A stretch of 64,000 nt of DNA from Streptomyces macrolidinus (GTDB taxonomy: Bacteria > Actinomycetota > Actinomycetes > Streptomycetales > Streptomycetaceae): assembly GCF_023887685.1 (NCBI RefSeq), contig NZ_JAMWMR010000001.1:186001-250000 (forward strand). The letters run 5' to 3'. Positions within the stretch are counted from its first letter, which is position 1. Every line of letters starts with the position of its first letter. The translations under genes were made by a program, and so were the position numbers. This document shows positions 52,148 to 61,375 of the stretch, one piece after another. Below the pieces are notes generated by a model. It was not told where the DNA came from. It worked only from the letters and a program-made list of their open reading frames with translations, and searched no databases.

Positions 52148-53566
52148 TCAGTCCCGGCGGATCGTGATCGTCGTCCACGCGCCCACGTGCACCTGGTCCC
52201 CGTCGTGGAGGGGCACCGGCACGAAGGGCTGGATGGGCTCCTCGGCGCCGTTGACCGTCGTCCCGTTCGTGGAGTTCTGGTCGACGACCGCCCAGGTGCC
52301 GTCCGGCTGCTGGACCAGGACCGCGTGCTGGTGCGAGACGCCCGGGTCCTCCGGCGGCACCGACAGGTCGATGTCGGGGGTGTCGCCGGTGGAGTGGCGG
52401 CGGCGGCCGATGGTGATCTGCTGGCCGGTGAGCGCGCGCTGCTGCTCCGGGGAGTACGCCGGCAGGTTCAGGCCCGCGGCCTCGGGGCCGGAGCGCTGCA
52501 TCATCGCCATGAAGTACTCACGGTCCGGGCCGACGGTCGCGGTCCACGTCGCCGGCTGTCCCTCGTGGGGGCGGGGCGGGGTGTGGCCGGAGGCGGGCTG
52601 CGCGGCGCCGAAGCCGCCGCCGTGCTGACCGCCACCGGAACCGCCGCCGGGCGCCTCGGTCGCCGGGGACGAGGGCGGGGAGATCACCCAGTCGTCGTCA
52701 CCGCCGCCGAAGGACGGGCCCTCCGGCTGCTGCGGAGCGGCGGGCGGGAAGCCCTGGACCTGCGGCGGGGGAGGCGGACCGGGCCGCTGGAACGAGGGAG
52801 CGGGCGGCGGGCCGCCCTGCTGGAAGGCCTGGGGAGCCGCGGGTGCGCCGTTCTGGGGGGCGCCGGGACCGCCACCGGGACCGCCGGGGCCACCACCGGG
52901 GCCACCGTGACCACCGTGACCACCGGGGCCGCCGGGGTTGCCCGGACCACCAGGACCCCCCGGACCACCAGGACCCCCCGGACCGCCCGGACCGCCCGGC
53001 GTGGGCCCAGGCGGCGGCGGAACCGGTCGCGAAGGGTCGGAGCCGAACGCGGGCGGGCGCGGGGCGTTCCCGCCGAAGGGCGCGGGTCCGGACGGCTCGC
53101 CGCCGAACGACGGGCCGGGCGGGATCGGTTCGGCGGGACGGTTCACCTGCGAGGGCCGCGACCCCTGGTAGTCGTACCCCTCATGGCCGGGCCCCGGCCC
53201 ACCGCCCTGCGCGAAGCGCGCCGCAGGGTTCGGGGCCGACGGGCGCGGTGCCGCCGGGGTGTACGAGGTCGCCTTGTTGGTCAGGAAGTTCCACCGGCAC
53301 TCCTCGCAGAACGGCGCGCCGCCCTCACGGGGCGTGCGGCACTGCGGGCACAGCTCCGGCTCGCGGCCCGGCGCACCGGGCATCGGCGGCCGTCCCGCGC
53401 CCTGCCCCGGCACACCCGGCGGGGGCGAACCCGGCGCCGGGTAGCCGTAACCCGCGCCGGGCGGCGGCGGTGGCGGGGGTGGGGGCACGGCACCGGCCAT
53501 ACGGTGACCACAGACCTCGCACCAGTCGTCGGAACCCGACTGGTGTCCGTTCGGGCAGGTCGGCAT
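52148..53566 (-). CDS. FHA domain protein with zinc ribbons and Pro/Gly-rich linker
   Basis: A 472-residue cytoplasmic protein. It starts with two zinc ribbons: CPNGHQSGSDDWCEVCG (residues 4-20) and a CPQCR...FCEECR pair at about 72-92. The middle (about 100-340) is disordered, with a GPGGPGGPGG collagen-like run near residue 195-240. The C-terminal FHA domain (about 390-470) has ITIGRRRHSTGDTPDIDL, VSHQHAVLV and DQNSTNGTTVNG, the Arg/Ser/Asn phosphothreonine-binding set. It is the last gene of the PknG operon and would read the kinase's phosphorylation marks. Confidence 0.9.
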   Translation of the reverse strand: MPTCPNGHQSGSDDWCEVCGHRMAGAVPPPPPPPPPGAGYGYPAPGSPPPGVPGQGAGRPPMPGAPGREPELCPQCRTPREGGAPFCEECRWNFLTNKATSYTPAAPRPSAPNPAARFAQGGGPGPGHEGYDYQGSRPSQVNRPAEPIPPGPSFGGEPSGPAPFGGNAPRPPAFGSDPSRPVPPPPGPTPGGPGGPGGPGGPGGPGGPGNPGGPGGHGGHGGPGGGPGGPGGGPGAPQNGAPAAPQAFQQGGPPPAPSFQRPGPPPPPQVQGFPPAAPQQPEGPSFGGGDDDWVISPPSSPATEAPGGGSGGGQHGGGFGAAQPASGHTPPRPHEGQPATWTATVGPDREYFMAMMQRSGPEAAGLNLPAYSPEQQRALTGQQITIGRRRHSTGDTPDIDLSVPPEDPGVSHQHAVLVQQPDGTWAVVDQNSTNGTTVNGAEEPIQPFVPVPLHDGDQVHVGAWTTITIRRD

Positions 53567-53661
53567 GTCGGCGCTTCCCCCTCTCCTTCGTCCGGTCCTC
53601 GGGACCGGCGTGGTTCTCCGGCCCCTGAGGGCCGGGCTCGTCGCTCTCGGGTCTTGCTACG

Positions 53662-55011
53662 TCACTTCTTCACGCGAACAGTCTTGGTGGACCGGGTCTC
53701 GAGAGTCATCTCGTCGGCCTCCGCGACCTTCGCTTTCAGTCGCACAGTACCTGTCGCGACATCGACCACGTCCACCACCTTCGCAAGCAGTTTCGCAGTA
53801 TCCGCGTTCCCCGAAGCGTCGGCGAGCTGAACGGCCCGTCCCAGCTTGGCCGTTGCGCCGTCGAAGTCACCCGCTTTGCGCAGGTCCAGCCCCTGTTGGA
53901 TGACTTGTGCCAGTTCGGCCTGGCCTGTGTAGTGGGCGACCTGGGGGTTGAGCGACGTGGACGCCGACATGTCGTCCGTCCACACCGCCCGTACGAGTCC
54001 GGGGGCGCCGAGGCTGTGGGCGCCGCCGTCCCCGCCCTGCGGGATCACCAGCGAGACACGGGCCGCGAGCATCTCCTGGCCTATGCCGGCCGGGGGGACC
54101 TGGACGCACACGTGGTAGTCGCGGGACTCGTCGCCCCAGGAGCCGGTCGGGTAGTCCCCGGCGCGCGGGCTCGCGTCGACCCGGCGGCCGGTCAACTCCT
54201 CGACCGTGGGCGCCACTTGCTTGACGAACTTGATCTCCGTCCCGACGGGCGTCCACAGCCGCAGCGCGACGTCCGCGACCTCCTTGCCCATGGCCGTCTC
54301 CATCATCTGCGTGAAGTCGGCGGCCAGGGCGGCCGGGTCGGCGACGATGTCGGCGGTGCCGAGCAGCGCGGAGGCGATGGCCGTGACCTCCTTGACCTCC
54401 CAGTCGGTGCCCACGCCCCGCGCGTCACAGGTGAACCGGCCGGCGCAGGCGTCCAGTGCGGCCTTCAGATCCTCGGGCGACTCGTGTTCGTTGCGGCCGT
54501 CGGTGAGCAGGATGCCGTGCCGGATGGGGACGTCCACCGAGGACAGCAGCCGGTCGGCCAGCCGCAGCCAGGTGCCGATCGCCGTGCCGCCGCCCGCGCT
54601 GAGCTTGCGCAGCGCCGTCTTGGCATGCCCGCGGGTGGTCGCGTCGGCGACGGCGAGCCGGCCGCCGCCCGGGTAGACCTCCGTGGCCACATGCGTGCCG
54701 CCGACCACCGCGAAGTGCACACCGTCGCGCAGGGTGTCGATGGCGGCGGCCGTCGCGTCGCGAGCGTTGCGCATCTTGACCGGCGGGTAGTCCATCGACC
54801 CGGAGCAGTCGACCATGATCGCCACGGCGGCGGCCGGGCCCTGCCCCGGTGAGTAGAGGTGGGGTGCCGTGATCGCGCTGCCGATCGTGCCGCCGCCGGT
54901 CGCCGTCACCGTCACGATGGCGTTGACCTCGCTGCCGCCCTCCGGCAGGTACTCGTTCTGGTAGACGTCGACCGAGAACTGCGGCACGTCGGACTTCGAG
55001 AAATTGGCCAT
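53662..55011 (-). CDS. VWA domain protein (TerY-like)
   Basis: A 449-residue protein with a von Willebrand factor A domain at about residues 60-240; the metal site starts IMVDCSGSM (D-x-S-x-S), with conserved Thr and later Asp (GILLTDGRN). No signal peptide. The C-terminal half is mixed, with helical LAQVIQQGLDLRKAGDFDGA repeats. VWA proteins of this kind partner kinase and PP2C genes in TerY-type phosphorylation triads. It lies between the PP2C and FHA genes on one strand, 95 bases from the latter. Confidence 0.88.
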   Translation of the reverse strand: MANFSKSDVPQFSVDVYQNEYLPEGGSEVNAIVTVTATGGGTIGSAITAPHLYSPGQGPAAAVAIMVDCSGSMDYPPVKMRNARDATAAAIDTLRDGVHFAVVGGTHVATEVYPGGGRLAVADATTRGHAKTALRKLSAGGGTAIGTWLRLADRLLSSVDVPIRHGILLTDGRNEHESPEDLKAALDACAGRFTCDARGVGTDWEVKEVTAIASALLGTADIVADPAALAADFTQMMETAMGKEVADVALRLWTPVGTEIKFVKQVAPTVEELTGRRVDASPRAGDYPTGSWGDESRDYHVCVQVPPAGIGQEMLAARVSLVIPQGGDGGAHSLGAPGLVRAVWTDDMSASTSLNPQVAHYTGQAELAQVIQQGLDLRKAGDFDGATAKLGRAVQLADASGNADTAKLLAKVVDVVDVATGTVRLKAKVAEADEMTLETRSTKTVRVKK

Positions 55012-55128
55012 GGCTTCTGTGATCCCCCTCGGACCCCGGCGCTGCGGGGGTGACGACTGGTTGCGGGCCGGTCCCCCGCGGTCCGGGGCCCGACCCCCGT
55101 CGGCCGCCGGACCGTCCAGGGACGCTCC

Positions 55129-56382
55129 TCAGGCGGATCCTGCCCCCGGCGGCGGCGCCGGGAACGGAAGGACCGCCACTGTTACGTTGTCGTGGCCCCC
55201 GCCGTCCAGCGCGTGGCCCACCAGGACCTGGGCGCTGTGCAGGGGGCGCCGGTCGGCGTCGAGCGGCAGGACCTCGGCCATCTCCTCGGCGGCTTCCGCG
55301 TAGTTCCACAGCCCGTCGGTGCACACCACCACCACACCCGGCCCGTCCGGTTTGAACGAGGCCGTGTGCGGCTCCAGTTCGTAGGCGTCCGCGCCGAGCC
55401 AGCCCGTGATCGCGTGGGCGCGCTCGTCGGCGTAGGCCTCGGCCTCGGTCATCAGGCCCGCGGCGACCATCTGCGCGGCCCATGAGTCGTCCTCGGTGAG
55501 CCGGGCCGGGGGCGCGGCGCGGTCCACCGGCACCCAGTAGGCGCGGCTGTCGCCGACCCAGCCGATGATCAGCAGCCGGTCGGTGACGACGGCGCCGACG
55601 AGGGTGCAGGCGGGCGAGTTCTGATGCGGGGCGTGCTCCTGGGCCGTGTCCGGCTCGGCGGCCAGCGCGTTGACGGCCTGCGCGGCGGCCACGATCGCCT
55701 CGTGCATGGCTTGTTGGGGGTGGATGCCCGTCGGCAGGGCCTCCCGCAGCGTGCGGCCCGCCGCGCGGGACGCGGCGAGGGAGGCGTCGTCGGGCCGCGT
55801 CGCCGAGGAGACGCCGTCGCAGACGATCGCGACGACGGCGGGCGAGCCGTCGGGCAGCCGGGCCTCGGAGACCGTGAACGCGTCCTCGTTGCGATGGTGG
55901 CGCAGGCCTCGGTCGCTGACCGCGGCGACCGCCGTCAACTCCTCTTCCATGTGGTCGCGTTCGCGGGGCTGGGCGTGGCCGCAGTTCTCGCAGTAGCCGT
56001 CGTCGTCCACCGTGCCCGCGCGGCAGGCCACGCACGTCTTCGAACCGGCGGCGGGCGTCGGCGGTACGAGCGTGCGCGGGTCGACGGGCGCGTCCGCGCC
56101 CACGGCGGCGGGCGCCGGGGGTTCGGGGGAGGCCAGGTGGTAGTCCTCGGACTCCTTGGGGCCGCTCGACGGCGGGGCGGCGGCGGGCCGGTCCATCGAG
56201 GCCGCCTGCTCGGGGAGGTGCCCCGAGGAGCCGTTCACGGCCGACGCCGGGGCGCATTGCGGCGGGGCGGGCACCGCCGACAGGTCGTACCCACAGGCGC
56301 CGCAGAAGCGGTCACCCGACTCGACGGGCTCCTCGCAACTGGGGCACCTCGAAAGGGCCGTCCGCTGGGACATCTGCGACAT
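55129..56382 (-). CDS. PP2C family Ser/Thr phosphatase with zinc ribbons
   Basis: A 417-residue protein. The N-terminus has a zinc ribbon CPSCEEPVESGDRFCGACG (residues 13-31) and a second Cys set CVACRAGTVDDDGYCENCG at about 116-134. The phosphatase domain (about 155-405) has RGLRHHRNEDAFTV (Asp), AIVCDGVSSA (the D-G metal motif), IGWVGDSRAYWV (G-D-S-R), CTDGLWNYA (D-G) and GGHDNVTVAVL (H-D-N), all metal ligands present, so it is probably active. It would reverse the kinase encoded just upstream, whose stop is 3 bases from its start. Confidence 0.92.
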   Translation of the reverse strand: MSQMSQRTALSRCPSCEEPVESGDRFCGACGYDLSAVPAPPQCAPASAVNGSSGHLPEQAASMDRPAAAPPSSGPKESEDYHLASPEPPAPAAVGADAPVDPRTLVPPTPAAGSKTCVACRAGTVDDDGYCENCGHAQPRERDHMEEELTAVAAVSDRGLRHHRNEDAFTVSEARLPDGSPAVVAIVCDGVSSATRPDDASLAASRAAGRTLREALPTGIHPQQAMHEAIVAAAQAVNALAAEPDTAQEHAPHQNSPACTLVGAVVTDRLLIIGWVGDSRAYWVPVDRAAPPARLTEDDSWAAQMVAAGLMTEAEAYADERAHAITGWLGADAYELEPHTASFKPDGPGVVVVCTDGLWNYAEAAEEMAEVLPLDADRRPLHSAQVLVGHALDGGGHDNVTVAVLPFPAPPPGAGSA

Positions 56383-56385
56383 CGA

Positions 56386-58929
56386 TCACACCCACGTTCG
56401 GGGGCGGTAACGGTTGGCACGTTCCACCAGGTCGATCCTCTCCTCGCCGCCCTGCGCGAGCCTGGCCAGCGTCCGATAGGAGCGCTCCAGGCCGAAGCGA
56501 AGGCCGCGTTCGTCCAGTTCGCTGCCGAGCAGCACCGGTCCGCCCGGCGTGGGCGGCACGGCACTCCGGTTTCCGGAGAGTATCCAGTCCAGCGCGCAGC
56601 CGAGGACCTCTGTGGACAACTGCTCGCGGCGCACGGCGTCCAGGCCGTACGCCTCCAGCGCCTGGACCTGTCCCGCGGCGGCGACGAGGTCGTCCAGGAA
56701 GGCCGGGTCCTGGCCCTGGCCGTGGCTCTGGCCCTGTTCGTGATCCTGACCCGTACGTTCGCGCAGGCGCGCCCGTACGGCGGCGACGCGGGCCGCGGTG
56801 TAGTGGATGGACGCCTCCGGCACCGACTCCAGGGTGCGGACGGCGCCCTGCCGGTCCCCGGCGGCGAGTTGCACCCGGGCCAGGCCGAACGCCGCGCTGA
56901 CATAGCTGGGGTCGGTCGTCCAGACCAGGCGGTAGTACTCGGCCGCGTTGTCGAGCTGGCCGAGGACCTCCGCGCACAGGCCGAGGGCCAGCTTGGGCGC
57001 GGGCTCTCCGGGGAACGCGTCGTAGATCGCGTCGAAGGAGAGTGCGGCCGACGCGTGGTCGCCCGTGACGAGCGCGGTGATGCCGCGGTACCACACCACC
57101 CGCCAGTCGTCGGTGTGGTCCGCCTCCAGGGCGGCGAGGGTCCGGCCCGCCCCGGCCGCGTCGCCCATGTCCAGCCGGGCCCGCAGCTCGCGCAGCCGCA
57201 GCTCCAGCGAGGGGGCGGGCGCGGCACCCAGCGCGGCGATCAGCTCCGCGGGCGCGGAGGCCATGAGACCGGCGAGGAAGCCCGCGTTGGGGTCGCCGGG
57301 GTCGACACGGGGGACTGGCAGGGCGAGCGCGGCGGCAGCGGTGTCCAGCGGCCTGACCAGACCGTTCGCAGGAGAACCACCCGAACCACCTGGCCCCGCA
57401 CTCGCGCCACCCGGTGCCGCCGGAAGCGCGGCACGGCGGCGCTGCGGGACCACCCGTGCCCCCAGCCGCGACACGTCCCCCTCCAGCGGTACGAACAACT
57501 CCGTGTCCGTGACCTTGAGTTCGGGACCGAAGAGCGTCGACAGCGCGGGGCGCGGGCGGCCCGTCTGGACGGCGACGACCTCCCGCAGCACCCCGGTCAA
57601 CTGCTCCGCCATCTCCTGCGCGGAGGCGAACCGGCGGGCCGCGTCCGGGTCCGTGGCGCGGACCAGCAGCCGGTAGAAGGACTCGTAGCGGCGGAAGACC
57701 TCGATGGTGTCCGGGTCGGGCAGGGAGTCCACGAAGACGTTCGTATAGCCCTGGAAGTCGAACGTGAGCACGGCGAGGGTGCGCGCGACCGTGTAGAGGT
57801 CGCTCGCCACCGACGGACCGGCCTCCGCGACCTCGGGCGCCTGGTACCCGACCGTGCCGTAGATGGCCGACTCGTCGTCGTCCATCCTGCGCACCGCGCC
57901 CATGTCGATCAGCTTGAGCTGGTCCTCGGTCTGGATCGCGTTGTCGACCTTGAAGTCGCAGTACAGGAGGTTGCGGCTGTGCAGATGGCCGAGGGCCTCC
58001 AGCGCCTCGACGCCGTACGCGCACGCCTGCTCCACCGGCAGCGGATCGCGCCTCCCGTCCGGCGTGCGACGGGAGTTGGCGATCTCCTTGAGCGACTTGC
58101 CGCCGATGTACTCCATGACGATGTAGCCGTCGAGCGAGCCGGTGTTCTGGTCGAGGTGCTCCACGAAGTTGTAGATGCGCACGATGTTGGAGTGCTCGAT
58201 CTCGGCGAGGAAGCGCCGTTCGGAGATCGCTGCGGCCATCGCGTCCTGGTCGCCGGTGTCCAGCAGGCCCTTGAGGACCACCCAGCGGTCGGCGACCGCC
58301 CGGTCCACGGCCAGGTAGATCCAGCCGAGCCCGCCGTGCGCGAGGCAGCCCACGACCTCGTACTGGCCGTGCACGACGTCCCCGGGGTTCAGCTTCGGCA
58401 TGAACGAGTACGGGTGGCCGCACTTCGTGCAGAACCCCTCCGTGCGCCCCGCGCGCTCGCCGCGCGAACGCCCCACCGGGGCCCCGCAGTCGGCGCGCGA
58501 GCAGAACCGCTTGCGCTCGGGCACCTCGGGGTTCTCCAGCACCATCGCGCGCGGGTCGGGCCGGGGCACGTCCGGGACGCGCACCAGGCCGAGGCCCAGC
58601 CGGCTGCGCGCCGAGCCCGTGGACGCCGTGCCCGAACTGCGCACCGACACCGAGCGGCCGGTGGTCCGGCCGGTCAGCCGGCCCGACACCGAGCGCCGGG
58701 ACCGGGACGAGCGTGACGACGTCCGGGAGCTGGCCCGCGAGCCGCTGCTCGCCGAACCGCGCGAACCCTTGCCGCTCACGGTGATCCCCGTGGCCGGCGA
58801 GCCGACCATCCCGGTCGTGGAGACGACCGGCGCCAGACCGCAGGTGTCGCAGTACAGTTCGCCGCCGCCGACGTCCTCGTAACGTCCCTCACAGCCCGGC
58901 CGCTGACAGTTCTTCCCCGCCTGGCTCAT
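56386..58929 (-). CDS. pknG: PknG-type Ser/Thr protein kinase
   Basis: An 847-residue soluble kinase of the PknG family. N-terminal rubredoxin-like Cys pairs: CQRPGC/YCDTCG (about 8-29) and FCSRADCGAPV/FCTKCG (about 140-175), with a Ser/Arg-rich linker. The kinase domain (about 185-450) has GCLAHGGLGWIYLAVDRAVA (P-loop), VVLKG (Lys), YCDFKVDNAIQ (catalytic loop D-x-K-x-x-N in place of R-D) and LIDMGAVRRM (D-M-G). The C-terminus is TPR-like. In mycobacteria PknG works with GlnX and GlnH as amino-acid sensor controlling TCA flux; here the same partners lie upstream. GarA-like target not in window. Confidence 0.94.
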   Translation of the reverse strand: MSQAGKNCQRPGCEGRYEDVGGGELYCDTCGLAPVVSTTGMVGSPATGITVSGKGSRGSASSGSRASSRTSSRSSRSRRSVSGRLTGRTTGRSVSVRSSGTASTGSARSRLGLGLVRVPDVPRPDPRAMVLENPEVPERKRFCSRADCGAPVGRSRGERAGRTEGFCTKCGHPYSFMPKLNPGDVVHGQYEVVGCLAHGGLGWIYLAVDRAVADRWVVLKGLLDTGDQDAMAAAISERRFLAEIEHSNIVRIYNFVEHLDQNTGSLDGYIVMEYIGGKSLKEIANSRRTPDGRRDPLPVEQACAYGVEALEALGHLHSRNLLYCDFKVDNAIQTEDQLKLIDMGAVRRMDDDESAIYGTVGYQAPEVAEAGPSVASDLYTVARTLAVLTFDFQGYTNVFVDSLPDPDTIEVFRRYESFYRLLVRATDPDAARRFASAQEMAEQLTGVLREVVAVQTGRPRPALSTLFGPELKVTDTELFVPLEGDVSRLGARVVPQRRRAALPAAPGGASAGPGGSGGSPANGLVRPLDTAAAALALPVPRVDPGDPNAGFLAGLMASAPAELIAALGAAPAPSLELRLRELRARLDMGDAAGAGRTLAALEADHTDDWRVVWYRGITALVTGDHASAALSFDAIYDAFPGEPAPKLALGLCAEVLGQLDNAAEYYRLVWTTDPSYVSAAFGLARVQLAAGDRQGAVRTLESVPEASIHYTAARVAAVRARLRERTGQDHEQGQSHGQGQDPAFLDDLVAAAGQVQALEAYGLDAVRREQLSTEVLGCALDWILSGNRSAVPPTPGGPVLLGSELDERGLRFGLERSYRTLARLAQGGEERIDLVERANRYRPRTWV

Positions 58930-60248
58930 CGCTCCCCCCTCCGGTCGGCCGGTGCGCCCCGCTCGGGCACCCGCGGCCCGAGCTGCTCGGCGGCTGCCTG
59001 CTGATAGCGCAGGACCGCCTGTTCGGCGACCCTCAGGTCGCAGGGCGCGCTCCACAGCATCCGCCGCGCCACGTCGTACCGCTCGACCAGCAGCGGGTCC
59101 TCCGCCAGACCGTGCCGGGCGATCTTCGCCTTGTACGCGTCCAGTCGGCCGCGCAGCTCGGCGCGGACCGCGAGCGGCGCGGTGACCGCCGTCAACGACT
59201 CGCGGGCGCGCAGCAGTTCGTCCTCCGCCTTCTGCTCCAGGGACTCCAGCAGCGGCGAGAGGCGGTGCCACTGGGCCTGTCGGCGGTACTCCGCGGCCGT
59301 CGCCAACTGCTCCTGGAGCACGGTCGGCGGGCCGCTGACCGCGGGTACCTCGGAGGCGGCGATCTTCGCGAGGACCTCGCCCCGCGCGCTGCGCGCCTCC
59401 GCCAGCGTGCGGTCCGCGCGGCTGAGCACGTCACGCAGCCGCACCAGTCGCGCCTCGGCATCCTGACGTACCGTCAGGACGGCCTCGATCTCCCGGCGTA
59501 CGTCCTCCAGGGCGCGCGCCTCGCGGTCGTAGACCGTCGTGTCCGGACGGCCGCCGCCGGGTGCCGAACTCCCTTGCGCGGGCGCCCAGTACGCCAGCGG
59601 ATCGCTGACCACCTGCTCCCGCAGACCGGTCAGCGTGCGCGTGATCCGTTCCAGGTCGTCGCCCGCCGGATGCTCGCCGGGGCGTACGCCCACCGAGTGC
59701 GCGAGGGCGCGCGTGCGCTGCAACTCGGCGGCCAGCAGGTCGATTCGCGCGGGCAGCGCCGACCACACCGCGTCGGCGGCGACGACCATGTCGAGCGAGG
59801 ACGCGTACAACTCGTTCATGCGCTCGACGAGTTCGGCCAGGGTGAACTGCTCGCTGAGCTTGGCGTTGCTCGCGAGCGTCGGCGCGTTCGCCGTCGCCAC
59901 GGCACCGCCCGACACGGTGACGCAGGGGCCGCGCAGCAGTTCGGTCAGCTCGGCCAGGTCCTCGCGGCTGGACCAGCGCCGCCGGGAGCGGATCTCGCGC
60001 GCGGTGCGCAGCGTGGCCGTATAGGCGTCGAAGTACGTCCACAGCAGGGTGATCGACGCCTCCGCGGAGGTCCAGCGCTCCCGGGTGAGGCCGGTCAGCT
60101 CGGCGCCTTCGAGGAGTCTGCGGCCCGCGTGGTCCTGGAGGGCGAGGAGCGAGGTCTCTATGGCCTCGTGCTCCGCGCCGAGCCGCGCCAGCGCACGGTC
60201 CACCTCGTCCCGGTCCAGTACCGGCCCGGTGGGTCCCGTGACGCCCAT
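58926..60248 (-). CDS. Coiled-coil protein of the PknG operon
   Basis: A 440-residue helical protein without signal peptide. It begins GVTGPTGPVLDRDEVDRALA, and long heptad-like stretches (ALEDVRREIEAVLTVRQDAE, LLESLEQKAEDELLRARESL) predict coiled coils. No motif for enzymatic activity. The stop overlaps the pknG start (ATGA), so it is co-translated with the kinase and likely a scaffold or substrate. Upstream neighbour is glnH, 84 bases away. Unknown family to me. Confidence 0.82.
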   Translation of the reverse strand: MGVTGPTGPVLDRDEVDRALARLGAEHEAIETSLLALQDHAGRRLLEGAELTGLTRERWTSAEASITLLWTYFDAYTATLRTAREIRSRRRWSSREDLAELTELLRGPCVTVSGGAVATANAPTLASNAKLSEQFTLAELVERMNELYASSLDMVVAADAVWSALPARIDLLAAELQRTRALAHSVGVRPGEHPAGDDLERITRTLTGLREQVVSDPLAYWAPAQGSSAPGGGRPDTTVYDREARALEDVRREIEAVLTVRQDAEARLVRLRDVLSRADRTLAEARSARGEVLAKIAASEVPAVSGPPTVLQEQLATAAEYRRQAQWHRLSPLLESLEQKAEDELLRARESLTAVTAPLAVRAELRGRLDAYKAKIARHGLAEDPLLVERYDVARRMLWSAPCDLRVAEQAVLRYQQAAAEQLGPRVPERGAPADRRGER

Positions 60249-60332
60249 CGATCACCTCTCGCTCTCGTCGTGCCCTGGGCGCGTGTCCGGTGCGCCGGGG
60301 TAACTCTCCAGTGGCTTCGGGCCGTTGCCCCG

Positions 60333-61361
60333 TCAGGAGGACGGCGGTCGGGACGACGCCGAGTCGGTGCCCAGCGTCTGGGACAGCCACTTCTGGTACG
60401 AGGCCTCCCAGCCGATCCTGCCCTTGCTCTTGCGGTAGTCCACGAGGACCTGGTTGACCCGGCGTACCAGATCCTCCGCGTGCTTGTTCATCGCCACGCC
60501 GTAGTACTCGGTCGTGAAGGGCTTCCCCTTGAGTTCGACGGTCGGGTCCTGGGCCGCCTGGCTCGCGGCGAGCGCGCCGTCGGTGACGATGGCGTCCACC
60601 TCGCCGAGCTGGAGCTTGACCAGGCAGTCGAGTTGGTTGGGGACGGTGGTGGAGATGTCGGCGGAGGACGGCAGCCGACCGCCGCTCGCCTTGTCCTCGG
60701 TCAGCAGGGCCTCGGCGGTCGAACCCGCCGCCGAGCAGATCCTCTTGCCCGCGAGAGACGCGTTGTAGCCCGTGACACCAGGGGTGTCGGACGTCTTCGG
60801 GGCCAGGATCTGCTGACCGGTCGTGAAGTACGGGTCGGAGAAGGCGACGTCCTTCAGGCGGTCGCAGTTGATGGTCATCGTGCGCACCACCATGTCCACC
60901 TGACCGCTCTGGATCGCCGGGATGCGCTGGTTGGTGGGGATGGCGTGGAAGCGGACCGCCTTCGGGTCGCCGAGGATCTGCCGCGCGATCTCATGGGCGA
61001 GGTCGATGTCGAAGCCCTCCAGATCACCGCCCTCGGCGTTGGGGTCGCGATAGCCCCAGCGGTAGCTGTTCTGGTCGACGCCCACCGAGAGATAGCCGCG
61101 CTTCTTGATGGCCGTGACCGAGGGACCGCTCTCGTCGCCGGACGGGGCGGGGCTCAGCTTCTCGGGGTGGTCGCCGCAGGAGTCGGCCGTCGCCTGGGTC
61201 GCCTCGGCGATGCCCGGACCGCCGGTCTGCGGGGCACCGTCCCCGCGCGTGCCGAGCGGCGGCAGCAGCAGGACGAAGGCCAGGGCGAGAGCGCACGCCG
61301 CGAGCATCGTCCCGACACCGCCCCAGCCCCTCAGACTCGCCCGCAGACGCCGTGTGTTCAT
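60333..61361 (-). CDS. glnH: GlnH-like amino-acid-binding protein
   Basis: A 342-residue solute-binding protein of the glutamate/glutamine type with an N-terminal membrane helix (MLAACALALAFVLLLPPLG), perhaps a membrane anchor since no lipobox Cys is placed after it. The bilobal domain from about residue 80 has VTAIKKRGYLSVGVDQNSYR, LEGFDIDLAHEIARQI, SGQVDMVVRTMTINCDRLKD and a GEVDAIVTDG end. Asp/Arg in the pocket suit Glu/Asp/Gln. No permease or ATPase follows, so it is a sensor rather than a transporter part, as for mycobacterial GlnH in the PknG system. Confidence 0.9.
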   Translation of the reverse strand: MNTRRLRASLRGWGGVGTMLAACALALAFVLLLPPLGTRGDGAPQTGGPGIAEATQATADSCGDHPEKLSPAPSGDESGPSVTAIKKRGYLSVGVDQNSYRWGYRDPNAEGGDLEGFDIDLAHEIARQILGDPKAVRFHAIPTNQRIPAIQSGQVDMVVRTMTINCDRLKDVAFSDPYFTTGQQILAPKTSDTPGVTGYNASLAGKRICSAAGSTAEALLTEDKASGGRLPSSADISTTVPNQLDCLVKLQLGEVDAIVTDGALAASQAAQDPTVELKGKPFTTEYYGVAMNKHAEDLVRRVNQVLVDYRKSKGRIGWEASYQKWLSQTLGTDSASSRPPSS

Positions 61362-61375
61362 CGCCGCTCCCCCTC

